Numbered from the stretch's first letter, positions 46,065 through 54,461 are shown. The stretch is 64,000 nucleotides of DNA from Alistipes finegoldii DSM 17242 (GCF_000265365.1 NC_018011.1:992001-1056000); one strand, 5' to 3'. Notes: generated from the letters alone by a model not told the origin. Numbers and translations are program-made.

Positions 46065-47342
46065 TTAGCGTTTGCGACCACGGCCCTGATCCGCAGCCTG
46101 TTCCTGCGCTTTCTCGGCCTTCTGCTCCTGCTTTTCCTGCTGCTCCTGACGGCGCTGCTGCGAGAAATCGTAAACGACGCCGTTCGAGCGGGGGTCGATA
46201 CGCAGGATACAGTTCAGTGCCCTGCCGTTCTTGCCCAGAATGGGACGCTCCTTCTCCTTCGAGCAGTCCAGACCTTCGGGGCTCAGCAGGGCCGTGCGCT
46301 GACGGTCGTCGAGTTGTTTGTCGAGCTGCGGAGAGATATAGGGGCGGCTGAACTGGTAGTCGGTCATCTTGTATTCGTTCGAGAGGACATCGAAGCCCAC
46401 TTTGCCCGAATAGGTGATGTCGCTGCCGCGCATGGAGCAGCCTTCGACGAAGACGCGGCCACCCAGAGCCAGCTCGTTCTGCTGCGTATCATCCAGACGC
46501 ACGCCGTTGAAATAACGCAGATCGGGAACTTCGTTTTTCGGGATGGTGACAAGGCGGTTCGTCGCCGGATTCAGCGTGGCGAAGCACCACTCCTTCTCTC
46601 CCGTATGCGGGTTGGGAAGTTCGTACAACCGGTCAGGCGTTTTCCCGGCCAACAGCTGCTCCTTCTCACTCGTGGAGAACATCATCCGGTATTCCTCGCG
46701 CTCGAACTCCGGACGCGGAAGGGCGCTAGTCAGACCGACCTGCACGTCGCCGTTCTGGTCCTTGTAGGGATGCAGGGCGAACTGTCCGACAATGGGCATA
46801 TTGCCGACCTTGAGATTTACGTCATGCAGTTCCGTGCACGGAAGGCCGTGCTTCATGGCATCCAGCTCTTTGGGAGTAACGATGATGCCCATCTCTTTTA
46901 GTTCCTGCAACTTCAAATCCGGAGTGTCGAATTTGACCTTTTCGAGCTGGTACGAGGTGACCCGATGATCGTAAAGGGCTTTAAGGCCCTCGGAGTCTTT
47001 GGGATTGTCGGCAAGGCGCAGCAGCGATTGTGTGACTTCGCTGGCCTTGTCGGCAGCGACTTTCAGAAAATGAAAGGGCTTGGCGTTCTCCTGCGACATG
47101 AAGCCCTTGATGAAGGCTGCGACTGCGGAGCTGTTGCGAAGTTCGTAGAACGCAGGTTTGTTGGCCGTGAGCGGCTGCGTCGTCGTAACCTTGTATTGGT
47201 TGCCGCTCTGTTTGAGGTCGGAGACGGCCTCCACGGCGCCGTTCCTCTCGTTGTAAAGCAACAAGGTCTCCTTGTAGTTGGGATCAGCCTGCTCAGGGGA
47301 CTGGTTGGGGTGTTGGTTCTGATTCTGATTTTCTTCGGACAT
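46065..47342 (-). CDS. DUF4099/DUF3945-domain protein
   Basis: 425 residues, cytoplasmic, Gln-rich at both ends. Central repeats of the DUF3945 type (YKDQNGDVQVGLTSALPRPEFEREEY, KEQLLAGKTPDRLYELPNPHTGEKEWCFATLNPATNRLV) after a DUF4099-like part (KLQELKEMGIIVTPKELDAMKHGLP). Known as a companion of exc/topoisomerase genes in CTnDOT-like elements. Here the topoisomerase is absent. A CGGAC array lies about 75 bp upstream of the start. Confidence 0.8.
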   Translation of the reverse strand: MSEENQNQNQHPNQSPEQADPNYKETLLLYNERNGAVEAVSDLKQSGNQYKVTTTQPLTANKPAFYELRNSSAVAAFIKGFMSQENAKPFHFLKVAADKASEVTQSLLRLADNPKDSEGLKALYDHRVTSYQLEKVKFDTPDLKLQELKEMGIIVTPKELDAMKHGLPCTELHDVNLKVGNMPIVGQFALHPYKDQNGDVQVGLTSALPRPEFEREEYRMMFSTSEKEQLLAGKTPDRLYELPNPHTGEKEWCFATLNPATNRLVTIPKNEVPDLRYFNGVRLDDTQQNELALGGRVFVEGCSMRGSDITYSGKVGFDVLSNEYKMTDYQFSRPYISPQLDKQLDDRQRTALLSPEGLDCSKEKERPILGKNGRALNCILRIDPRSNGVVYDFSQQRRQEQQEKQEQKAEKAQEQAADQGRGRKR

Positions 47343-47416
47343 AAAGCAAATGTTTTTAGTGAAACAAAAGGTTTATGCCGCGAATATATAAGCCCCGTAA
47401 TCCGAACAATACCGAT

Positions 47417-47441
47417 GTCCGCCTCTGTCCGCTCCAGTCCG
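47417..47441 (-). promoter_or_regulatory. Triple CGGAC array, site 2
   Basis: On the + strand GTCCG at 47417, 47427 and 47437, i.e. three CGGAC boxes at exact 10-bp period pointing toward the DUF4099/3945 gene. The spacer bases match sites 1 and 3. Confidence 0.75.
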
Positions 47442-47462
47442 TTCGGCAGTCTTTACAAGGCG

Positions 47463-47481
47463 TGTCCCGTCCTGAAAAAGG
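47463..47481 (+). repeat. Solo 19-bp copy of the IS3 element end
   Basis: TGTCCCGTCCTGAAAAAGG is identical to the first 19 bp of the inverted repeat of the IS at 51596. No IS body follows. It starts 22 bp past the CGGAC array, almost the same distance (23 bp) as the full IS from array site 3. Confidence 0.7.
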
Positions 47482-47538
47482 ATGCGAAGCTGGTCGCAAA
47501 TATTTCGGTATTTTTTAGGTTTCGATAAAAGATAACAT

Positions 47539-47620
47539 TATATTTGCAAAATAAACGTGTTTAACTACACGCCAACAGACGTGATACAAAACAAAACAAT
47601 AAACGTGTATCACTACAAGC
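47539..47620 (+). promoter_or_regulatory. Promoter and repeated operator of the Fic gene
   Basis: -7 element TATATTTG (47539-47546). Then AAACGTGTTTAACTACACGC (47553-47572) and AAACGTGTATCACTACAAGC (47601-47620) are direct repeats 48 bp apart; the first contains the inverted repeat CGTGT-N6-ACACG and the second half of an inverted pair GTGATAC (47581) / GTATCAC (47607). The second repeat ends 10 bp before the ATG. Likely autoregulation by the winged-helix N-terminus of the Fic protein. Confidence 0.65.
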
Positions 47621-47629
47621 ATTCAGACT

Positions 47630-49123
47630 ATGGCAACCATTTCAGAACTATTGGCTTCGTCGTTAGCGGCACTCAAGCAGGTACAACAGAACGGTGATTG
47701 TACCGTCGTCAAAAGCAGCGAACTATCACCCACGCATCTGAAAAGGCTGCTTGCGAACCACTTTCTGATGCCGGTCATCAAGGGATGGTACATCGTCACC
47801 GATCCCCGGACCGAGACGGGCGACAGCACGGCATGGTATGCTTCATTCTGGAACTTCATCCGACGCTATGCCACGGAGCGCTATGGTAAGGAGTGGTGCC
47901 TTTCGGCCGAACAATCGCTGGCGATTTACAGCGGCTCCACGACCGTTCCGAGGCAAGTGCTGATACGCTCCCCTAAGGGTAGCAACAACTCACTGGAGTT
48001 GTTGCCCCCTACCTCCTTGTTCAATCTGGAAGCCGCTCTGCCGTCGAGAATCGACACCGACAATCCCTACCGACTCAACCTTTATCCGCTCTCCGAGGCG
48101 ATTATCGCAGCGACGCCTGCAATCTACAGGAACGACGCCATGACCATGCGCACAGCCCTTTCGCTCATACGTGACAGTTCCGAGATTCTTAAAATCCTCG
48201 TGGACACGGGGCAGACCGTTCGGGCAGGACGGGTCATCGGAGCATTTCGCAACATCGGCCGCAAGGATATCGCGGACGAAATTGCCGCAACGATGAAGCG
48301 TATCGGATATGACGTTAGAGAGGAAGATCCGTTTGAGCAAGTCATAAAAGTCACCGTCGCAACGTCGCCTTACACCACGCGACTAAGGCTTATGTGGCAG
48401 CAGATGCGCATGGAGGTCCTTACGGATTTCACACGCGAGAAAAGCAACCTTTCCTCCTCCGAATACATGGAGCGCATGGAGGCATGTTATAAACTGGATG
48501 CCTACCACTCTCTTTCGATCGAAGGCTATCGGGTCACCGACGAGTTGATCCAAAAGGTCCGCAGCGGTGCATGGACACCCGACGGAGAGGATGCCGACTT
48601 GCGAAACGCCCTCGCGGCACGGGGCTATTGGCAGGCTTTCCAGCAGGTAAAAAAGAGCGTCGCGGAAATTCTCGGCGGAAGCAACGGCGCGACTGTCATC
48701 GCCCGTGATCTTGCGACATGGCACAGCGAGATGTTCATGCCTTGTGTAACGGCTGGCATCATCAAGGCATCGGACCTTGTCGGATACCGCTCCCATCAGG
48801 TATATATCCGCAACTCCATGCACACGCCACTCAACCCAGAAGCACTCCGCGATGCCATGACGACGCTGTTCGAACTGCTCTCGGAAGAACCGGATGCGCG
48901 GGTGAAAGCCGTGTTGGGACATTTCGTATTTACCTATATCCATCCCTACATGGATGGGAACGGACGTGTGGGGCGTTTTCTGATGAACACGATGCTCGCA
49001 TCGGGTGGGTACGACTGGGTGATTATTCCCGTAGAGAGATGTAAAGAATACATGTCAGCGCTCGAACAAGCGAGCGTTCAGGGTCAGATAGGACCTTTCA
49101 CGAAATTTATCTCTTCGATATAG
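47630..49123 (+). CDS. Fic-domain protein with AbiEi-like N-terminal domain
   Basis: 497 residues. C-terminal Fic (AMP-transferase) domain with full active motif HPYMDGNGRVGR (about residue 441) and an upstream inhibitory helix motif HSLSIEGYRV (about 295), which blocks the ATP site in class II Fic proteins. The N-terminal 160 residues (VVKSSELSPTHLKRLLANHFLMPVIKGWYIV, then WCLSAEQSLAIYSGSTTVPRQVLIRSP) resemble the winged-helix AbiEi antitoxin/regulator fold. So toxin-like enzyme, built-in inhibitor and DNA-binding module are in one chain. Own promoter with repeated operators. Could act in plasmid-type addiction or phage defence (inference). Confidence 0.88.
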   Translation: MATISELLASSLAALKQVQQNGDCTVVKSSELSPTHLKRLLANHFLMPVIKGWYIVTDPRTETGDSTAWYASFWNFIRRYATERYGKEWCLSAEQSLAIYSGSTTVPRQVLIRSPKGSNNSLELLPPTSLFNLEAALPSRIDTDNPYRLNLYPLSEAIIAATPAIYRNDAMTMRTALSLIRDSSEILKILVDTGQTVRAGRVIGAFRNIGRKDIADEIAATMKRIGYDVREEDPFEQVIKVTVATSPYTTRLRLMWQQMRMEVLTDFTREKSNLSSSEYMERMEACYKLDAYHSLSIEGYRVTDELIQKVRSGAWTPDGEDADLRNALAARGYWQAFQQVKKSVAEILGGSNGATVIARDLATWHSEMFMPCVTAGIIKASDLVGYRSHQVYIRNSMHTPLNPEALRDAMTTLFELLSEEPDARVKAVLGHFVFTYIHPYMDGNGRVGRFLMNTMLASGGYDWVIIPVERCKEYMSALEQASVQGQIGPFTKFISSI

Positions 49124-49177
49124 AAATGTCCGTCTTGAAAACCGAGATCGGACAAACAACGGTCCAAACCCCAAAAA

Positions 49178-49211
49178 GAAAGGTGCACACCATATATGGC
49201 GTACACCTTTC
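49178..49211. terminator. Near-palindromic hairpin between Fic and histone H1-like genes
   Basis: GAAAGGTGCACACCATATA (from 49178) pairs with TATGGCGTACACCTTTC (to 49211) with two internal mismatches. It lies between two convergent genes. Confidence 0.6.
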
Positions 49212-49241
49212 ATGGCCTTATCCGGCCAAAAATGAGGCGTC

Positions 49242-49415
49242 TTACTGCTGATAAGTCAGCGACTCCTTACGGAACTCCTTCATCAGCTTCTCCACTTCCA
49301 GCGATGCCTTGCGGGCACGCGTTCCGGCTGCCTTGTTGCCTTTCTCTACCTGAAGGGCGGCGTCTGCCGTAAAAGCCGAATAGGCGTTCTGAATCTTTTC
49401 AATCAACTCTTTCAT
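49242..49415 (-). CDS. Histone H1-like protein (Hc1-type)
   Basis: 57 residues, read directly: MKELIEKIQNAYSAFTADA, then LQVEKGNKAAGTRARKASLEV and EKLMKEFRKESL. Matches the short Bacteroides histone H1/Hc1 family: one basic helix with the KGNKAAGTRARKASLE core. Likely binds DNA non-specifically. Located downstream of mobC, in the opposite direction to the Fic gene. Confidence 0.85.
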   Translation of the reverse strand: MKELIEKIQNAYSAFTADAALQVEKGNKAAGTRARKASLEVEKLMKEFRKESLTYQQ

Positions 49416-49477
49416 CGTTTTTCGGTATTAAAAAATTCGGATGGCAAAGATAACTTTTTTCCGGAAAATACCCACAC

Positions 49478-51493
49478 TCATCCTTGTTTTTTCTTGGGGA
49501 GCAGCTGCGATAATTTCGGGTCGGCCTCGATGCGAGCGATCTCCCGGAGGACGAGCTCCGCAATGTCGGCCTTGACCCGGTAATAGTTCTCCCGGACAAT
49601 TTCCGCCATATGGTCCTTGCCGTCTTCGCCGACAAAAGAGGATATTTCAGGAATGGGGACATAGGCCGCAGTTTCCGTCCTGACCTTGTCGTTATCGATG
49701 ACGATCTCGGCATGGAAGATTTTCTGCTCGATGCGCTCGTCGAAGTTGTCGGCTACCGAGCCCACGAACATACCCTGTGTGAGATTGGAGATTTTCGCAG
49801 CCGGAATCAGCGTTTCCAGCTGCGTATTGGTCGAAGTCGTAACGTTCTCGTTCGACACCGAGTGCGACTCGCGCAGCTGGACGATCTTGCCGAAACGATC
49901 CGACAAGGTGCGGGCCGTATCGCCCACGACCTGTCCCGAAAAGATGTTGCCCACGGTATTGATGATGACCTTGGCCTCCTTCTCTCCGTAGTCGCGCTCC
50001 AACTGCGAAAAGTCCTGAAATCCCAGACAGACGGAAACCTTGTTCGAGCGGGCTGTGGCAATCAGGTTGTCCAACCCTCGAACGTAAATCGTAGGCAGCT
50101 CGTCAATGATAAGGGACGATTTTAATTTTCCCTTTTTATTGATAAGCCGGATAAGGCGGGAATTATAGAGTCCCAACGCCGCGCCGTAGATGCTCTGTCG
50201 ATCGGGATTGTTGCCCATGCAGAGGATTTTCGGTTCTTCGGGGTTATTGATGTCCAGCGTAAAGTCATTGCCCGTAAGCACCCAGTAGAGTTGCGGAGAG
50301 ATCATACGCGAGAGCGGGATTTTCACCGATGCCACCTGTCCCTGCAACTGGTCCTGCGCATTGCTTTTCCATGCGTCGACAAAAGGCGAGAGGTAGTTTT
50401 CCAGTTCGGGATAAGATGAAAGGATCGGGAAAATCTTATCGAGAGGCTGGCACAAAAATTCGATGGCATGCGGAAAAGTGCAATAGCGGCCTCGGTCGTA
50501 GATTTTCAGGTACCAGATAATCGCCGCGAGCAGGATGACGGCCGAATCGGTGAAGAAGTCACCCTGCTTGTCGACCCACGTCTTATTGAGGTTCAGAAGC
50601 GTAACGTAGGCGCTTTCATAGGCATCCGAGATGTCGTCCATAAAGCGGGCGTCGATGGGATTGCAGCGGTTCGAGCGGCGGGGATCGTCGAAATTGATGA
50701 TGCAGAATTTCGGTTTGACTTCGTATCTGTCCAGATGCCGGAGCAGGTGGTTGTAGGCAATGCGCGTAAGGTCGTCATACTTATAATCATAGATAAGCAT
50801 CGAGAAACCCTTCTCGATATGCTGTTTGATATAGTTGTTCAGTACGGCGTAGCTTTTTCCGGAGCCGGGCAGGCCGATGACCGCCGTCGATCTGTAAACG
50901 TTTACAACCGATATCCACCCGTTCCGCCATTGTCCTTTATAGCGGTAACGCGTAGGTAGGTTCACCGAGCAATCGTTGTCAATACAACGTTCCTCCTGAA
51001 GAAAACTTTCGTTATTGTCATTGAAAGGATCGTCCATAAGCGGCTGTTTCATCAATCGCCGCAGCCACACGCCGGCGGCCAGCAGGCAGAGGTAGCCCGC
51101 ACCGAGGGTCAGCGCATAGCACCACGCCCGCAAGCCGATGTCCGCGGGCAGCGACAGCAGGAAGCCGTTCAGAAAAAACAGCGGGAGTCCCAGACAGACT
51201 GCACCGACGATATGTCGCCTGCCGACCTTGCCGTTACGGACGCTCTTGGTTCCGTAGCAGCCGACGGCGAGAAACAGAAAGGCGCAGAATTTGGTAACCA
51301 TGGGAGAAGAGAACAGCGACGTCGACCGCTGGATATTCAGCAGAAGGCGGTCGACGAAAGCCCATGTCAGGCCGCTTCCGGACAACCACTCGTAACAAAA
51401 CCAATAGAGATGGAGGATAAGGAAAAACACGCCCAGCCCACGGGCGAACTGTACGATACTTTCAAGGGCTCTTAAATCATCTTCCTGCTGCAT
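49478..51493 (-). CDS. mobC: MobC/TraG-family type IV coupling protein
   Basis: About 671 residues from the ATG at 51493 (start upstream at 51523 possible). Four N-terminal membrane helices (about 15-150), Walker A GLPGSGKSY (about 208), Walker B SLIIDELPTIY (about 465), and the TraD/TraG TraM-recognition region (VSVCLGFQDFSQLERDYGEKEAKVIINTVGN). It is the ATPase that brings the relaxase-DNA complex to the transfer channel. In Bacteroides elements it follows mobA-mobB; here those genes are missing and an IS lies on that side. Confidence 0.9.
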   Translation of the reverse strand: MQQEDDLRALESIVQFARGLGVFFLILHLYWFCYEWLSGSGLTWAFVDRLLLNIQRSTSLFSSPMVTKFCAFLFLAVGCYGTKSVRNGKVGRRHIVGAVCLGLPLFFLNGFLLSLPADIGLRAWCYALTLGAGYLCLLAAGVWLRRLMKQPLMDDPFNDNNESFLQEERCIDNDCSVNLPTRYRYKGQWRNGWISVVNVYRSTAVIGLPGSGKSYAVLNNYIKQHIEKGFSMLIYDYKYDDLTRIAYNHLLRHLDRYEVKPKFCIINFDDPRRSNRCNPIDARFMDDISDAYESAYVTLLNLNKTWVDKQGDFFTDSAVILLAAIIWYLKIYDRGRYCTFPHAIEFLCQPLDKIFPILSSYPELENYLSPFVDAWKSNAQDQLQGQVASVKIPLSRMISPQLYWVLTGNDFTLDINNPEEPKILCMGNNPDRQSIYGAALGLYNSRLIRLINKKGKLKSSLIIDELPTIYVRGLDNLIATARSNKVSVCLGFQDFSQLERDYGEKEAKVIINTVGNIFSGQVVGDTARTLSDRFGKIVQLRESHSVSNENVTTSTNTQLETLIPAAKISNLTQGMFVGSVADNFDERIEQKIFHAEIVIDNDKVRTETAAYVPIPEISSFVGEDGKDHMAEIVRENYYRVKADIAELVLREIARIEADPKLSQLLPKKKQG

Positions 51494-51548
51494 GATCGAA
51501 ACATTAAAGCCCTGAAAATACACCAGCGACAGAAAAAACGTTGCCGGT

Positions 51549-51573
51549 GTCCGCCCCTGTCCGTTCCAGTCCG
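51549..51573 (-). promoter_or_regulatory. Triple CGGAC array, site 3
   Basis: + strand GTCCG at 51549, 51559, 51569: three CGGAC boxes at a 10-bp period pointing toward mobC, about 55 bp from its start. The IS end begins 23 bp beyond. Confidence 0.75.
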
Positions 51574-51636
51574 CCCCAAATACAGGAAGCGGACATGTCC
51601 CGTCCTGAAAAAGGTTTACAGAAAAGAGTAAATCTT

Positions 51637-52050
51637 ATGCAGCAAAAAACGAATTCAGACTTATCACGTCATTATTTATCGCGTCAGTTGCGTCATCTGA
51701 TTTTACAGGAGTATTTGAGCGGAGTCAAGACGGCTCGCCAACTCTCCGAAGAACATGGTATTCCCATGTCTACGATTCATAAGATGGGTCAGCGGTGGAA
51801 AGCGAAAAATAGTTGTAGCTTTGTGAGTACCCCTAATCCTTATCCGATCATGTCCCGCGTTACGAGTGAAGAAGCCAGTGAATTATTATCCGAGAACAAA
51901 GCCCTTCGGCGGCGCTTGGAAGAGGCTTTATTACGTCTGGAAGGCTATGAGATCATGGGAGATATCCTCCAAGAAGAATACGGTATCGACCTGCTAAAAA
52001 AATCCGCAGCCGGACAGTCCAGCGTCTCAAAGAAAGACACACAGCAATGA
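51637..52050 (+). CDS. IS3-family transposase OrfA
   Basis: 137 residues from the ATG at 51637. Helix-turn-helix (LSGVKTARQLSEEHGIPMSTIHKMGQRW, about 30-58), then a leucine-zipper-like coiled coil (SENKALRRRLEEALLRLEGYEI). It binds the IS ends. An A7 tract (51996-52002) lies before the end; a -1 slip there enters the orfB frame, which is open through the junction, so an OrfAB fusion transposase can be made. Confidence 0.92.
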   Translation: MQQKTNSDLSRHYLSRQLRHLILQEYLSGVKTARQLSEEHGIPMSTIHKMGQRWKAKNSCSFVSTPNPYPIMSRVTSEEASELLSENKALRRRLEEALLRLEGYEIMGDILQEEYGIDLLKKSAAGQSSVSKKDTQQ

Positions 52051-52937
52051 GCCTGTCGTTTCTGTGCGGGTTGTTCGGCTATACCCGTCAGGCCTATTAT
52101 AAACATTTACGGCGTAATAGGGAAGGATCTTTGTCCGACACCCTTCTTTTGGAGCGGGTGGGTTACTACCGGAAACTGATGCCCAGGCTCGGCGGTCGTA
52201 AACTGTGGCATTTGCTGCAACAAGACGGATTTCCGGTCAGTCGGGATCGGTTATTTACGCTGCTTTCGGAAAACAATCTTCTGGTCAAACGTCGGAAGAA
52301 ATACAGCGTTACGACCTGCTCGCGGCACTGGATGCGTAAATATCCGAATCTGATCCGGGGTTTCGACCTCGAGCGGCCGCATCGTTTATGGGTCGGAGAT
52401 ATTACGTACATTTCTTTGAAAGAAGGATTTGCATATCTGGCTTTGATAACGGATGCCTATTCCAAACGGATCGTAGGCTATGATCTGAATACGACATTGG
52501 AACGGGACGGAGCGCTCCGTGCACTGAGGATGGCCATAGACCAGACTCCGCAGCAAAAACGGCAAGGGTTAATCCATCATTCGGACAGAGGATGCCAATA
52601 TTGTTCGAAAGAATATGTGAAATTGCTGACCGATAATGGGATTCGCATCAGCATGACTGAAAAGGGCGATCCGTATGAGAATGCCGTTGCCGAACGGGTG
52701 AACGGTATTCTGAAGAGCGAATGGATCGACGAGGAATGTTTTGAAAGTTTTCAGGCAGCAAAAGAACGCATCGACCAGATCGTTATCCTTTACAATTCAC
52801 TCAGACCTCATGCCAGCTGCGATTGGCTTACGCCCTTGGAAGCGGAACTTAGAACCGGGAAACTCAAACATCATTGGGGCCGAAAGACGGTTGTTCGGAA
52901 GGCATATGTAAACTTATATCAGGACAATATTTTTTGA
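52047..52937 (+). CDS. IS3-family transposase OrfB (DDE integrase)
   Basis: 296 residues; its ATG overlaps the orfA stop (ATGA). HTH_21 segment (LLERVGYYRKLMPRLGGRKLWHLL), then the rve core with the DDE triad: D in RLWVGDITYISL, D in HHSDRGCQYCS, E in PYENAVAERVNGILKSEW. In IS3 elements the active enzyme is the OrfAB frameshift product. Confidence 0.94.
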   Translation: MSLSFLCGLFGYTRQAYYKHLRRNREGSLSDTLLLERVGYYRKLMPRLGGRKLWHLLQQDGFPVSRDRLFTLLSENNLLVKRRKKYSVTTCSRHWMRKYPNLIRGFDLERPHRLWVGDITYISLKEGFAYLALITDAYSKRIVGYDLNTTLERDGALRALRMAIDQTPQQKRQGLIHHSDRGCQYCSKEYVKLLTDNGIRISMTEKGDPYENAVAERVNGILKSEWIDEECFESFQAAKERIDQIVILYNSLRPHASCDWLTPLEAELRTGKLKHHWGRKTVVRKAYVNLYQDNIF

Positions 52938-53028
52938 ACCAAAATGTTTATCTTTAATTATCAATCACTGTAAACCTTTTTCAGGACGGGACAACAAAAA
53001 GCGCCCCTCGGATGAGGGGCGCCGACGC

Positions 53029-53673
53029 TTATCGCTGGCTCTCTTCAATCAGAGAGTTGCGCAGCAGATCCAGAAACCGCGTCAGCCGCAACTTGCGGTT
53101 GATGACCCCACGGCGGCATTGGATGGGGTTGTTGATGCGGACATTGAGCATCCACGAGAACAACTCGACCAACTGTTCCACATTGGCACGGGTACCGTCG
53201 ATACGCCGTCCCACGCCGGCACTATGCAACGCCGTAATCAGCTCCATGAGGTCCGTCGGCGTGAACGGCTCGGCCAAATAGAGCGCCGAGCGGGGTTTTT
53301 CGCTCTGCGGCAGCCGATCCATAACCGCGGGATGCTCGATACGCAGATGGACCATCCGCATCTCAAATTCCAGATGTGAGACGGCTCCTTCCCAAAGCGC
53401 GACAAGCGCCGCCGGACGCCGTTCCTCGCAGGAGCGCAGCCGCACGAGCCGGTTCCGAGCACGGGACAGGGCGTGCAGCATGTCGAGCGGAGCGCACTGC
53501 TCCGACGCCACAAGACGCTGCACACTTCCTATAAAACGCGCATAGGACGCTTCCAAGCGTTTAAAATCACACGGTTCGGCGCCGTCCTCCTGCGACATGC
53601 AAAGCTGTTTCACAAAATGACTCTTTTCCAAAAGGCGCAGATTATGCGATATATTCTTTTTATCGGGTTTCAT
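53029..53673 (-). CDS. rteC: RteC-family regulator
   Basis: 214 residues. C-terminal RteC domain: FEMRMVHLRIEHPAVMD, AEPFTPTDLMELITALHSAGVGRRIDGT, FSWMLNVRINN, INRKLRLTRFLDLLRNSLIE. In CTnDOT, RteC activates the excision operon. Full length and intact here; the fragment at 18.1-18.5 kb is a dead relative. It may be the factor that reads the CGGAC arrays, but that is only a guess. Confidence 0.85.
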   Translation of the reverse strand: MKPDKKNISHNLRLLEKSHFVKQLCMSQEDGAEPCDFKRLEASYARFIGSVQRLVASEQCAPLDMLHALSRARNRLVRLRSCEERRPAALVALWEGAVSHLEFEMRMVHLRIEHPAVMDRLPQSEKPRSALYLAEPFTPTDLMELITALHSAGVGRRIDGTRANVEQLVELFSWMLNVRINNPIQCRRGVINRKLRLTRFLDLLRNSLIEESQR

Positions 53674-53775
53674 TTTTCAAGATTTTTTGTTTTCTGTTTC
53701 TGACTTACAATTTCGTGCGGACAAAGTTGCAGGGCGGCCCCCGCGAGCGGAAGGCGGCGTCACGACAGAAAACAG

Positions 53776-53806
53776 CGAACCCCGGAGTTCGAAACTCCGG
53801 GGTTCG
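53776..53806. repeat. Perfect 14-bp hairpin
   Basis: CGAACCCCGGAGTT (53776-53789) / AACTCCGGGGTTCG (53793-53806) with a 3-nt loop. No T-run follows, so it is not a typical terminator. Lies near the right end of the element; role unknown. Confidence 0.6.
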
Positions 53807-53963
53807 ATAACGAGCAGGCACAGCATTTCCCGATCCCGCTTCATATTGCAGGCGGTACCGGGGATCAGGGCCGGCAGGAGGGATTAACTGTAAAGTTGCA
53901 GATTACGCATTTTTTCAGGATTACACAGCAAGAATAGCTTTCGAGGCGCGAGGATAGCAACGG

Positions 53964-54428
53964 TCATTCCTCTCTCACAAAACGGCCTTCGCTGTCGAAG
54001 TGCAGAGTGCGGTCGTCAGCGCCGAAGAGTTCCGCACGGTATCCCTCCCCTGCCGGAAGGAAAGTACAGAGAAAATGTTTCGGATAATGATTCCGGATAT
54101 GGTGCATCGGAAGTTCCGGAAGCAGATCGGCCAACTCTCAGGGCATCTGCCGCAGGTAATAGCGAAAACCTCGCAACACACCGTCCGCCGAAAACAGCAT
54201 ATAACCGCCGTTCTCATTGAAGGCATAGTAAAAACGCCGGTCCCAACGGTAGTTGAATCTGCTCAGATTGGAATAATGCCGCAAAACGAACCTTCGAATC
54301 GTTTCGGGTAACTGCTTAGTCTCAATGCTGCGTCCCGGAAGTTTTTCGGGCGACTTGCCTGCGGCGCGGAAAGAGGCTCCGGAGACCACCAGCAAAGCCA
54401 AAAGAAAACGTATCGTCAACAGTCTCAT
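53964..54428 (-). pseudogene. PepSY-like exported protein interrupted by an in-frame TGA
   Basis: 155 codons in one uninterrupted frame except for a TGA at 54138-54140. Before it: signal peptide (LLTIRFLLALLVVSGASFRAAG) and KLPGRSIETKQLPETIRRFVLRHY, YAFNENGGYMLFSADGVLRG. After it, same frame: ELADLLPELPMHHIRNHYP, GYRAELFGADDRTLHFDSEGRFVREE. Both halves fit the DUF2874/PepSY-like pattern of the genes at 56533-61343. A single base change explains it; either a fresh pseudogene, read-through, or a base-call error. Confidence 0.85.
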
Positions 54429-54461
54429 ATCACATAATTTTTATATTCATAGCGTTTATTG

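Larger units (their letters stand above)
51596..52993 (+). mobile_element. IS3-family insertion sequence, complete
   Basis: 1398 bp. Perfect 25-bp terminal inverted repeats (51596-51620 and 52969-52993) starting TGTCCCGTCCTGAAAAAGG, and a 3-bp target duplication ACA on both sides (51593-51595, 52994-52996). Two overlapping frames, orfA and orfB, with an A7 slippery run. Everything needed for movement is intact. Confidence 0.95.
35550..53700. mobile_element. Integrated CTnDOT-like element (degenerate ICE/IME), limits approximate
   Basis: Starts directly after tRNA-His with a tyrosine recombinase and ends around rteC. Contents: integrase, two HTH/excisionase-like genes, ATPase, fimbrial operon, DUF1896 and DUF4099/3945 genes, Fic protein, histone H1-like gene, MobC/TraG coupling protein, IS3 element, RteC. 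Missing: relaxase (MobA/MobB), Tra/T4SS genes and exc topoisomerase. I looked for a second copy of the tRNA 3' end to mark the right junction and did not find one, so the right limit is inferred from gene content. Confidence 0.65.

Noticed and set aside
53776..53806. 14-bp hairpin as an intrinsic terminator
   Set aside because: No T-run on either side; kept only as a hairpin of unknown role.
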